From the NCBI RefSeq assembly GCF_002043095.1, contig NZ_MVOC01000010.1:62001-126000 (forward strand): a DNA stretch of 64,000 nucleotides. Reading direction: 5' to 3'. The stretch is from Mycobacterium sp. AT1. GTDB taxonomy: Bacteria; Actinomycetota; Actinomycetes; Mycobacteriales; Mycobacteriaceae. A model generated the notes under the pieces. It was not told the DNA's origin, ran no database searches, and saw only the letters and a program-made list of their open reading frames with translations. Below, piece after piece: positions 44,814 through 52,998 of this stretch. How positions within the stretch are numbered: the first letter of the stretch is position 1; each line of letters starts with the position of its first letter. A program made the position numbers and the translations under genes.

Positions 44814-46960
44814 CAACGGTTCACCGCACGTGCAACCTCTGTGAGGCCCATTGCGGAATCACAGTCGAAGTCGACGGCACCAAAGTAGGGCGCATCGCCG
44901 GCGACAAGGATGACGAATTCTCCCGCGGGTATATCTGCCCGAAGGGCCCGGCGCTTGCCGACCTGTACACCGATCCCGATCGGCTCCGCCACCCGGTCCG
45001 GCGAGTAGGGGAGGGGTGGGAACGGATCAGCTGGGATGAGGCGTTAGATTACGTCACCAACGGAATACGGACGGTACAGCAGCGATACGGAAACGACTCC
45101 GTGGGAACGTATCTCGGTAATCCCGGCGCGCACAACTGGAGCTTCTATGCGTTCTTCGCGTTTCGGGCAGCGCTGGGCACCAACAGCAATTGTTCGGCGT
45201 CATCACTGGACCAGAGCCCGCAACAGGTCGTCAATGGCGAGGTTCTCGGCAATGCTGCCGTATTTCCCGTGCCCGATCTGGACCGCACCGACCACATGCT
45301 GATGTTCGGGGCGAATCCCGCAGCTTCGAACGGTTCGGCGATGACAGCCCCCGGTATGCGCCGCCGACTGCGCGATGTGATCGACAGGGGCGGTGCGGTC
45401 GTCGTGGTCGATCCTCGCCGGACGGAGACCGCCGACCTGGCATCCGAACACGTCGGGGTGCGACCGGGTGGAGATCCGTTCCTGCTACTCGGGATGCTGC
45501 ATGTGCTGTTTGTCGAACGCCTCATAAAGCCCGGTCGTCTGGCATCTTTCACTGACGGCATAGACGAGTTGCGGGCGGTCACCGACGAGTGGCCGCCATC
45601 GCGCGCAGCTCTGCACGCCGGTGTCGAGGCCGAGACCATTCAACGGCTGGCCCGCGACTTCGCCGCGGCCAGTGCGCCCGTTGCCTATGGCCGGGTGGGG
45701 GTATGTCAGACGCGAACCGGCAGTATCACCCAGTGGCTCATCCTTGCGCTGAATGTGGTCATGGGGCGCCTCGATTCACCGGGCGGTTTCATGTTCGCCA
45801 AGCCGCCCGTCGATCTCACGCTTGCCGGCCGGTTGGGCACCCGCAAGGGCATCATCGGCCTGAAAAGCTCGGCGCGGGATGCGATTTCAGGTCAGCCGAT
45901 TGTCAACTGCGAGTTTCCGGTGGCGACCCTTCCTCGGCAGATCGACGCAGGGCGGGTGCGTGCCCTGATCGTGCATGCGGGCAACCCGGTGCTCTCCGCG
46001 CCCGGTGGTAGACAGCTCGATGCGGCGTTGGATCGGTTGGACTTCATGGTCGCCGTCGACATGTACGTCAACGAGACGTCACGTCACGCGCAGGTCATCC
46101 TGCCGCCGGTGTCTGCTTTGGAGCGTGACGACCTGGACTTGGTCTTCGCAGCCATGTCGGTGCGCAATCACATCCGATACAGCTCGGCTGCGGTACCGAA
46201 AAGTCCTGACGGACGTGAAGATTGGGAAATCCTGAACGCCCTTACACAGCGGTTGTGGCGTGGGACGCGCGGAAGGCTGATCGCGCACACCATGGGACGC
46301 ATGTCCCCGCAGCGGCTGGTCGAGTTCATCATTGCGACCAGTCCGCGCGGCGTCCTTCGGGCCGGGCGCAAGCGGGGCCTGACCTTGGGACGCATCAAAG
46401 CGGCGCCGCATGGTGTCGATCTCGGTGCACTGGAACCCTGTTTACCGGGCGCTTTAGGGACGAAGAACCGTCGTATCAATCTCGCTGCCCCGCTGCTGCT
46501 GGCGGAAGTGGCCCAGCTGACGAAGCGAGCCGACGAGGATGTGGCCGCGGCCGGCAACGGTTTTGACCTGACGCTGATCGGCCGTCGCCAACTGCGCGGC
46601 TGCAACTCGTGGATGCACAACTCGCCGCGACTCATGAAGGGTGCCGATCGTTGCACCGCGATGCTGCACCCGGAAGACGCAGCGCGGCGTGGCCTCGGCG
46701 ACGGTGACGTGGTTCGCGTGAGTTCTACGATCGGGTCGATCGATCTTCCCCTGCAGGTCACCGAGACGATGCGCCGCGGCGTGGTCTCGATTCCGCATGG
46801 CTACGGGCATGACCGGCCCGGCGTCGGTTGGCAATTGGCGGCAGCCAAGCCGGGCGCCAGTGTCAACGACATCAACGATCCGGCGGTGTACGACGTGTTG
46901 TCCGGTAATGCGGCGATGAATTCGGTGCCGGTGAAGATCGAGCCGCTGGCCGGTAGTTGA
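44810..46960 (+). CDS. molybdopterin-dependent oxidoreductase (formate dehydrogenase/DMSO reductase superfamily)
   Basis: The 716-residue protein has an N-terminal [4Fe-4S] motif (CNLCEAHCGITVEV...YICPKG), the molybdopterin domains (GNPGAHNWS, MFGANPAASNGS, VVVDPRRTETADLASEHVGV, VHAGNPVLS) and the C-terminal dinucleotide-binding domain (LIGRRQLRGCNSWMHNSP, VSIPHGYGHDRPG). It starts with TTG 44810, overlapping the previous stop. No Tat signal precedes the cluster, so it is cytoplasmic. In catabolic clusters such enzymes hydroxylate or reduce ring or side-chain carbons; the substrate here is unknown. Confidence 0.9.
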   Translation: MTTVHRTCNLCEAHCGITVEVDGTKVGRIAGDKDDEFSRGYICPKGPALADLYTDPDRLRHPVRRVGEGWERISWDEALDYVTNGIRTVQQRYGNDSVGTYLGNPGAHNWSFYAFFAFRAALGTNSNCSASSLDQSPQQVVNGEVLGNAAVFPVPDLDRTDHMLMFGANPAASNGSAMTAPGMRRRLRDVIDRGGAVVVVDPRRTETADLASEHVGVRPGGDPFLLLGMLHVLFVERLIKPGRLASFTDGIDELRAVTDEWPPSRAALHAGVEAETIQRLARDFAAASAPVAYGRVGVCQTRTGSITQWLILALNVVMGRLDSPGGFMFAKPPVDLTLAGRLGTRKGIIGLKSSARDAISGQPIVNCEFPVATLPRQIDAGRVRALIVHAGNPVLSAPGGRQLDAALDRLDFMVAVDMYVNETSRHAQVILPPVSALERDDLDLVFAAMSVRNHIRYSSAAVPKSPDGREDWEILNALTQRLWRGTRGRLIAHTMGRMSPQRLVEFIIATSPRGVLRAGRKRGLTLGRIKAAPHGVDLGALEPCLPGALGTKNRRINLAAPLLLAEVAQLTKRADEDVAAAGNGFDLTLIGRRQLRGCNSWMHNSPRLMKGADRCTAMLHPEDAARRGLGDGDVVRVSSTIGSIDLPLQVTETMRRGVVSIPHGYGHDRPGVGWQLAAAKPGASVNDINDPAVYDVLSGNAAMNSVPVKIEPLAGS

Positions 46961-46991
46961 TCGACCCACATTGTTGCGGGACCCGGTTGAT

Positions 46992-47636
46992 TCATTCCGG
47001 CCGGTGTCGAGTCGACACGAGATAGCACTCGATCATTTGCTTCAGCTCATCGATGATGTTCTCCCGTCGCGATCGGAGGGACGGATCGGCAGCGACGTCG
47101 ATGATTACCGCCAGCATGGACTTGAAGATCACGAAGGCCCGATCGCGCTTGCGGGCACCGTCGATGCGGTTGAGCGGACCGAGGAGTTCGATGACGTCGA
47201 GCGACTCGTCCATGGCCGCAAGCACACCTGGAATGGTCCAGATGAAGGGCACCTCACGAAACAGCACGTGAATCAGCGCTGCATCCTCGGATGCACGGGT
47301 CATGACGGCATCAAGCCACGCCCCTACCTGTGTTGCTTCGTCGTCCCCGTCGTGGATGTGCTCTCCCGAGAATGCCAATGCGTCCCGGGCAAACATCGTC
47401 GCGACGGTTCGTATGACGTCGTCCTTGTCGGCGAAGTATTGATATATGGACCCGATGCTGACGCCCGCGGCTTCGGCGATGTGGTTGGTGGTCGTCGCCG
47501 AATAGCCGCGGGATGTGAGTACGTCGGCCGCTCCCCGCAGGATCGCGTCGACTGTGGCGCGTGATCTCGCCTGGGTAGGGCGTCGAAGACCTCGCTCCGG
47601 CAGCTTATGGCCGTCCTCACGAACGCGAGTAGACAT
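46992..47636 (-). CDS. TetR-family transcriptional regulator
   Basis: The 214-residue protein has a TetR DNA-binding domain (TVDAILRGAADVLTSRGYSA, HIAEAAGVSIGSIYQYFADK) and a helical effector domain with REVPFIWTIPGVLAAMDES. It is convergent with the molybdopterin oxidoreductase (31 bases between stops). Upstream lies the degraded MpaB remnant and then AveC-like paralog 5 on the other strand. Its short N-terminal extension (LPERGLRRPTQARS) is common in mycobacterial TetR proteins. Confidence 0.88.
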   Translation of the reverse strand: MSTRVREDGHKLPERGLRRPTQARSRATVDAILRGAADVLTSRGYSATTTNHIAEAAGVSIGSIYQYFADKDDVIRTVATMFARDALAFSGEHIHDGDDEATQVGAWLDAVMTRASEDAALIHVLFREVPFIWTIPGVLAAMDESLDVIELLGPLNRIDGARKRDRAFVIFKSMLAVIIDVAADPSLRSRRENIIDELKQMIECYLVSTRHRPE

Positions 47637-47758
47637 GAGTTAATACTCACATTATCTTCATGTGATGGCAATTACCGCCCTCAGCTGGGCGAACCGGCGT
47701 CGTTGGTGCGGCGTTGCCACCTTGATCGGGCCCACGCCTACCTGTGTGAAACTGCAGC

Positions 47759-48165
47759 CTGCCCGAGGCCCCGCATCCGTTCACCGCCTTCGGCACGATG
47801 GGCTCGCACTCCGCAACGGATCTGCTTCCTCGCCTTCATCGCACCGCAGCTGCGTTCTATCACCGGTTCCGCGGCGACCTTGACGTCGCGCTACCGACTG
47901 CCCGACGGATTTCCGGCTACCACGGCAAAGTCACTGGAATGCTCCCCGAAGACATCGGCGGGGGTCGCGCGGGCCAGCCGTGTCAGGCGAACGAGCAAGA
48001 CCTCGTCATCTGGGTCTGGGCGACGACCATCCAGCTGCTCACGGCGAATGTCGGCGCCTTGCTTTGCGATTCGGAATCAACGACACACTGCTGCCGCTGA
48101 GGTGGCCGGCTTTCGAGGACTATTTCGACGAGTACGCCGCGTCGGGTGAGTACCGAGTACATCAC
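47759..48165 (+). pseudogene. remnant of an MpaB/DUF2236-type oxygenase
   Basis: One frame reads APHPFTAFGTMGSHSATDLL, RLHRTAAAFYHRF, ARRISGYHGKVTGMLPEDIG and QDLVIWVWATTIQLLTA. These are in the order and spacing of a DUF2236 protein (HP, HS, RxxRT, HxxVxG, W-ATxxxS). After about 48045 the similarity jumps to another frame: LALRFGINDTLLPLRWPAFE, DYFDEYAASGEYRV. The N-terminal GxxxLLLQ part and the C-terminus are missing, and an upstream in-frame stop lies near 47747. So a second MpaB-like gene has decayed here by deletion and frameshift. No start codon or RBS fits. Confidence 0.6.
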
Positions 48166-48181
48166 GATGATTGGAGTAGAC

Positions 48182-49006
48182 ATGGTTGGCCCGACTGGGG
48201 TTTCGGTGGTGGCGTTGGGCGGTCGTCCCGAATGGGTGACGGCCTCGAGTTCGGCATGGGCGTACACCGTGGTCGTCGGCGTGGCCTTCGCGATCTCGGT
48301 GCTTTGGTGTCTCGTGTACGTGGTACGTCAGCGCGACGCGTTGCCCCTGGTGATGCTCGTTGGTGGGCTGATCTCCATGGGTCTCGAGCCTGCGGTCGAC
48401 ACCTTGGGCAAGGTTTGGTACGCCCATGACAATCCGTGGGTGGTTTACGTCGGGATGGGTGTCCCGCAGCCGGCATTCCTGCTGATGGGTTATTCCCTCT
48501 TCTGGGGTGGCGCGGTGTACATCGCGTCGCGACTGGTCCGCAACGGTACATCGATCTACAAGGTGTTCGCGGCAGTATTCGTGATGGATCTCTTCGTCGA
48601 GTATCTGGGCGTCAGCGTGCTAGGTGTTGGTCTGTACTACGACTTCTCGCCGCTGAAATTCTGGGGCTTCCCGCTGTGGTGGGCCTTCGTCAACGCGGCG
48701 GCCGCGGTGGTCGGAGTCTGGTTGGTGCTCACCTTGGAGGACCGAATGACCGGTTGGCGGCGCGCGGTGTTCCTGGTGACGCCGGCGACCGCGTTCGGAA
48801 CCACCCATGCCGCGTGTGCCTGGCCGGTGTGGTTGGCATTGCATTCCGATGCGCCGCAAGGGATTGGCTATATCGCTGCGGTGTATGCCATCGCGATGTC
48901 GCTTGGTTTGACCGCTTTCGTCGCGGCGGAACTGCGTACCAAGATGCTGCCCCGTGCCGGTGTCGCTGCGGCGGTCAAAGGCGAAGCGGCCAACGTCTCG
49001 TCCTAG
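48182..49006 (+). CDS. small AveC-like multi-pass membrane protein (paralog 5)
   Basis: The 274-residue, roughly seven-helix protein has GLEPAVDTLGKVWYAHDN near residue 66, PAFLLMGYSLFWGGAVYIA near 98, LYYDFSPLKFWGFPLWWAF near 151 (a YYDFSP variant of YYGxxP) and CAWPVWLALHS near 217. ATG 48182 has GGAGTAGAC directly upstream; GTG 48146 and ATG 48167 are alternatives. It is followed by the AveC-like gene at 49051 (44 bases) and paralog 6 at 50078, so three family members are in one transcription unit. Function unknown. Confidence 0.8.
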   Translation: MVGPTGVSVVALGGRPEWVTASSSAWAYTVVVGVAFAISVLWCLVYVVRQRDALPLVMLVGGLISMGLEPAVDTLGKVWYAHDNPWVVYVGMGVPQPAFLLMGYSLFWGGAVYIASRLVRNGTSIYKVFAAVFVMDLFVEYLGVSVLGVGLYYDFSPLKFWGFPLWWAFVNAAAAVVGVWLVLTLEDRMTGWRRAVFLVTPATAFGTTHAACAWPVWLALHSDAPQGIGYIAAVYAIAMSLGLTAFVAAELRTKMLPRAGVAAAVKGEAANVSS

Positions 49007-49050
49007 TCGACGAGCCGCCTAAGCCAAGCCGACCAACGAAGGGAAGGCCG

Positions 49051-50022
49051 ATGATCTCAATCGCTCGCAGTGGTACGGCGGGGAATGGACTCGCACGGAA
49101 AGTCTCTGCACCGGTGGTATTTTGGGCCGCCCTCGGTGCAGTGTCGGTGGTGTACATCGTCATTGCCCTGACGCTGTGGGCGGCGGGCGGCATCCAGGTG
49201 GTCGATCCCGGCACCGACACCATGCCCACCGCGAAGCGCGTGATGATGCACGTCGTCGAGTGGGGACAGGTCGGAGTCTTCGTCGCCTTGTTGTGGTTGG
49301 TCGTCATTCGGCCGCTGGTACGTCGCCAAAGGCTGGGTTTCGACGGTCTCTTTCTGCTCGCGGCCGTGTTGCTCAACTTCTGGGACCCGCTCGACAACTA
49401 CGCAAGATTCGCCTTTCAGTACAACGCCTTTCATCTCAACGTCGGCTCGTGGGGCGGCTACATCCCTGGCTGGCAGAGTCCGAACCCCGAACTGTGGGTG
49501 GTGCCGATAGCCTGGGTGCTCAGCGCCTACGCGTGGGGGTTCTTCCTGGCCGCGAGGTCGGGATGTGCCGTCATCGAGGGCCTGGAGAGGCGCCGTCCAC
49601 AGTGGGGATGGATGCGGCAGTACGGGGTGGTGTTCCTTGTCAACGCCGTGATCGCCGCCGCCTCCGAACTGGTGTTTCTGCAAATCGGTGCGATCGTGAA
49701 CATCCTGCCCTACGAGGAGTTCACCTTGTGGAACTCGACTTTGGGTGCTTGGCCGGTCTACAACCCATTCCTGTTCAGCGCCACCTGGACGGTGTTGACG
49801 GCCCTTCGCCGGTCTTCGCGCTTCGACGGACTCTCCTTCGTCGAGCGCGGCGTCGACGGACTGACCTCCTCGCCGAAGGCGCAGAGCGCCGTCCGCTTCC
49901 TCGCCATCTTTGCCTTCACCGAAGTCGCCTACATCGGTCTCTACTTCGTGCCCTTCAACCTGTTTGCGATGATGCGCAGCGTTCCCGCGGTGCCATTGCC
50001 GTCGTACTTCCCCACGCCATGA
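49051..50022 (+). CDS. AveC-like (spirocyclase-family) membrane protein
   Basis: The 323-residue protein is the paralog of the one at 11303: VVEWGQVGVFVALLWLV, LNFWDPLDNYARFAFQYNAF, GSWGGYIPGWQ, PELWVVPIAWVLSAYAWG, SELVFLQIGAIVN, FTLWNSTLGAWPVYNPFLF and the end PLPSYFPTP. About seven helices. ATG 49051 has GGGAAGG upstream. The WDPLDNY and PELW blocks are invariant between the two. It sits between two small AveC-like genes, so long and short forms may work together, perhaps as a heteromeric membrane enzyme. This is inference. Confidence 0.75.
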   Translation: MISIARSGTAGNGLARKVSAPVVFWAALGAVSVVYIVIALTLWAAGGIQVVDPGTDTMPTAKRVMMHVVEWGQVGVFVALLWLVVIRPLVRRQRLGFDGLFLLAAVLLNFWDPLDNYARFAFQYNAFHLNVGSWGGYIPGWQSPNPELWVVPIAWVLSAYAWGFFLAARSGCAVIEGLERRRPQWGWMRQYGVVFLVNAVIAAASELVFLQIGAIVNILPYEEFTLWNSTLGAWPVYNPFLFSATWTVLTALRRSSRFDGLSFVERGVDGLTSSPKAQSAVRFLAIFAFTEVAYIGLYFVPFNLFAMMRSVPAVPLPSYFPTP

Positions 50023-50077
50023 CACGAGCGATCCGCCGAGGAGGTGAAGGTCTGCAACGGGAAAGGCGGCAATCGCG

Positions 50078-50827
50078 ATGACCGGACCGACGTCCAGTAT
50101 CGATACGACATGGTGGCTGTTCATCTTTGGTGGCCTGGCCGTGGTGACGGTGCTCGTCATGATCGCGCTCGGTGTCCGACGCCGGGATATCGCGCCGGTC
50201 GCCCTGTGCATGGGTGCGCTGATCTGCGCGATAAACGAGCCGGTCTACGACCTGCTGGGGAAGTTCGTCTACGCCGAGAACTCGTGGGTGGCCTTCGTGG
50301 CCTTCGACCGCAAGATCCCGTTGTTCCTCGTGGTCGGATATGTGCCCTGGGTGGCCGGCATCTCGTTCTGGGTTTCCGAGCTGATGGCTCGCGGAGCGTC
50401 GCGGCGCTCCATTCACCTCATCGCGCTGGCGTCATTCGTATCGGTGGTTGTCGTCGAGACGTTTGGGAACCTCACCAAGGCGTGGATCTACTACGGCGAA
50501 CCGCCGCTGAAGTACCTGGGGGTGGCACCCGGCATGGCGGGTGTACCGATAGTCTGCGGAGCACTGATCTACCTGCTGGGGACGATGCTGAAAGGCAAGA
50601 AGCGGATCCTGATCGGCGTCGTGCCGCTCTTCGCGCTGCCGGCCGTATTCGCGTCATCGTGCGTCTTCATGTACGCCTCATTGCACTCGTCGCCGTCGAA
50701 ACCTGTTCAGTACCTTGCCGGAATCGCCTCGATGGCCTTCATTGCCGTCATAGTCGCGGCCACCTCGGCACTGGCCGCGCGGTGGCGGCAGGGTGAGCTG
50801 GCCCTTCACGCACAGCGCGGGCAGTAA
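50078..50827 (+). CDS. small AveC-like multi-pass membrane protein (paralog 6)
   Basis: The 249-residue protein is the shortest family member, about seven helices. It keeps AINEPVYDLLGKFVYAEN near residue 52, IPLFLVVGYVPWVAGISFWV near 84 and WIYYGEPPLKYLGVAP near 139, but the downstream WPxxxAL block is degenerate. ATG 50078 has AAAGGCGG about 9 bases upstream. It is the last gene of the 48182-50827 unit. Its end meets the convergent LuxR remnant. Function unknown. Confidence 0.78.
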   Translation: MTGPTSSIDTTWWLFIFGGLAVVTVLVMIALGVRRRDIAPVALCMGALICAINEPVYDLLGKFVYAENSWVAFVAFDRKIPLFLVVGYVPWVAGISFWVSELMARGASRRSIHLIALASFVSVVVVETFGNLTKAWIYYGEPPLKYLGVAPGMAGVPIVCGALIYLLGTMLKGKKRILIGVVPLFALPAVFASSCVFMYASLHSSPSKPVQYLAGIASMAFIAVIVAATSALAARWRQGELALHAQRGQ

Positions 50828-51003
50828 CTCAGCTCGGCCCGGTGGACGTGGCTCTCGATTGTCCGGACAGAGAGCGACACCGACTCGGCGGCCTGACGAT
50901 TCTTGCGTGACGAGCGCACCGCCACTTCACGCTCGCGGTCGGTGAACGGCGGGGTGAAGGAAGGCCGGCGGTCAGCAGGTCGCCTGATTCCGAACGGCGG
51001 AGG
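50828..51003 (-). pseudogene. remnant of a LuxR-type regulator (C-terminal HTH only)
   Basis: Reading the minus strand from the stop of the kinase gene gives an open frame with FTDREREVAVRSSRKNRQ, AAESVSLSVRTIESHVHRAE. This is the GerE/LuxR helix-turn-helix pattern (LTxREREVxxL...IAxxLxxSxRTVExHxxR) with some decayed positions. There is no start codon or N-terminal domain, and the frame is closed upstream by the kinase stop codon. It is the tail of a lost LuxR regulator, possibly a relic of whatever was here before the kinase or AveC-like unit arrived. Confidence 0.6.
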
Positions 51004-52818
51004 TCAGGAGCCGTAGTTGACGGTGATCGTGCCGTCCCGGTTCACCGGGGTGTTGGGCAGGGGATCTTGTTGGACGACCTTGCCATCGGGTCCAGCGTCG
51101 ATGGCGGGCCCAACCGTGGGCACTGTGGTGATGCCGGCGGCGGCCAGCGTCTGCATGACGTCGGCATACACCTTCCCGACCAGTTCGGGCATCGAGACTT
51201 GATTGCCCTTGGAGACCTTCAGGGTCACCGGCTGGTCGACGGCGAGTTCGGTGTTGGCCGGTGGGTCCATGGCCACCACCTGGTCGACCGGCGGGAGTCC
51301 GTCCACCGGCACCTTGAGGATCTTCGTGAAGCCCGCGATGCCCAGGTTGGCCTGCGCCACCTCGAATGGCTGCCCCACCATGTCGGGCAGTGACACGGCA
51401 CCGGGACCCGTACTGATGAGGATGGTGATCTCGTCGGTGACCGCGGCCGACGTGCCCACGGCGGGAGTGGTGCCGTAAACAGCCCCTTTGGGCGCGGTGG
51501 GATGAGGCTGCTCGGTCTGCCCGACGTCCCCGAAGCCCTTCTCTTTCAGCCTGTTGGTGGCGGCCACCGGACTCAGGCCTGCGACGTCGGGAACGGGCTT
51601 CTGCTCCGGCCCGCTGGAGACGTTGATGGCGATGGTGTCGTCGACCCGGGCGGTCGCGTCGGCACCGGGGTCGGTACTGATGACGAGCCCGCGTTGCACC
51701 GTCGAACTCGACTCGGGATTGACGATGGTCTTGAAGCCGAGGTTCTGCAACGACACCTGGGCGTCGGCCTGGCCCTGACCGTGAAGGTCCGGGACGCGTT
51801 GGCGATCTCCGACGAACACGTTGACGGCCACGGTCACCACGAGCGCGAGCACGGCCAACACCGCTCCGACGGCCAGCCACCGCCTGCTGCCGCCGCGGGC
51901 AACCCGGCGGTGACCGGGTGCGGTCGAGGCAAGGTCGGCGTGATCCTTGTCGGTGTACACCTTCGGCGCGGCGGGGGCTTGACCGTCGCGAACGCGGATC
52001 AGGTCGCTGCGCATCTCGGCGGCGGTCTGGTAGCGGTTGGCGGGGTTCTTGGCCAGCGACTTGAGCACCACGGCGTCCAGCTCGGGCGACAACGCGGGGT
52101 TGCGGCGCGACGGAGGTGGTGGGTCCTTGCGGACGTGCTGGTAGGCCACGGCGACGGGGGAGTCGCCGACGAAAGGTGGCTCACCGGTCAGCAATTCGTA
52201 GAACACGCAGCCCAGTGAGTACACGTCGGAGCGGGCGTCGACGGTCTCACCGCTGGCCTGCTCCGGCGACAGGTACTGCGCGGTGCCGATGACCGCGGAG
52301 GTCTGGGTGAGCTTCACACCGTCGTCGTGCAGCGCACGGGCGATGCCGAAGTCCATGACCTTCACCGCGCCCGCGTTGTCGATCATGATGTTGGCGGGTT
52401 TGACGTCGCGGTGGATGATGCCGTTCTGGTGGCTGTAGTTCAGGGCTTGGCAGGCGTCGGCGATGATCTCGATGGCTCGGCGGGGTTCGACCGGACCGTT
52501 GTCGTGGATGACGTCGCGCAGCGTGACGCCGTCGACGTACTCCATAACGATGTACGGCAACGGGCCGTCGGGTGTCTCGGCCTCGCCGCTGTCGTACACC
52601 GCGACGATGGCGGGGTGATTCAGCCCGGCGGCGTTCTGCGCCTCGCGCCGGAAACGCAGGAAGAACGTGGGGTCCCTGGCCAGGTCCGCGCGCAGCACCT
52701 TGACCGCGACGTCGCGGTGAAGCCGCACGTCACGGGCGAGATGAACCTCCGACATGCCACCGAAGCCGAGGATTTCCCCGAGTTCGTAGCGGTCGGACAA
52801 TCGCTGAGGGGTGGTCAT
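51004..52818 (-). CDS. PknB-like Ser/Thr kinase with four PASTA repeats
   Basis: The 604-residue protein has a eukaryotic-type kinase domain (GFGGMSEVHLARD P-loop at residues 18-30, HRDVKPANIM catalytic loop near 136, DFG, activation loop with TQTSAVIGTAQYLSPEQ). A juxtamembrane linker, a single membrane helix near residue 312 (AVGAVLAVLALVVTVAVNV) and four extracellular PASTA repeats follow. The kinase part is very close to M. tuberculosis PknB, which senses peptidoglycan and is essential. However, the usual neighbours pknA, pbpA, rodA and pstP are absent, so this looks like a second, stand-alone PknB copy. It is divergent from the gabD2 gene (start 52999). Confidence 0.92.
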   Translation of the reverse strand: MTTPQRLSDRYELGEILGFGGMSEVHLARDVRLHRDVAVKVLRADLARDPTFFLRFRREAQNAAGLNHPAIVAVYDSGEAETPDGPLPYIVMEYVDGVTLRDVIHDNGPVEPRRAIEIIADACQALNYSHQNGIIHRDVKPANIMIDNAGAVKVMDFGIARALHDDGVKLTQTSAVIGTAQYLSPEQASGETVDARSDVYSLGCVFYELLTGEPPFVGDSPVAVAYQHVRKDPPPPSRRNPALSPELDAVVLKSLAKNPANRYQTAAEMRSDLIRVRDGQAPAAPKVYTDKDHADLASTAPGHRRVARGGSRRWLAVGAVLAVLALVVTVAVNVFVGDRQRVPDLHGQGQADAQVSLQNLGFKTIVNPESSSTVQRGLVISTDPGADATARVDDTIAINVSSGPEQKPVPDVAGLSPVAATNRLKEKGFGDVGQTEQPHPTAPKGAVYGTTPAVGTSAAVTDEITILISTGPGAVSLPDMVGQPFEVAQANLGIAGFTKILKVPVDGLPPVDQVVAMDPPANTELAVDQPVTLKVSKGNQVSMPELVGKVYADVMQTLAAAGITTVPTVGPAIDAGPDGKVVQQDPLPNTPVNRDGTITVNYGS

Positions 52819-52998
52819 TGGGCTATCTGTCCTGTGGTTGCCGTGGCGGTCGCCGGGCGATGGAATCCTACGACGAGCGGCACGCTCCGAGTGAATTCGC
52901 GCCCCACCCTCGCCCGTGACCGCATCTTTGCCGACCTGTTGAATCGGGTAGAACTGCGGTGACTGCCGATCACCACGATCCATCGTCCGAGGAGCATC

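Noticed and set aside
47980-48429. 149-codon ORF overlapping the AveC-like paralog 5 start
   Set aside because: Its first part is the second frame of the MpaB remnant. The remainder is a shadow of the AveC-like gene, so it is not an independent gene.
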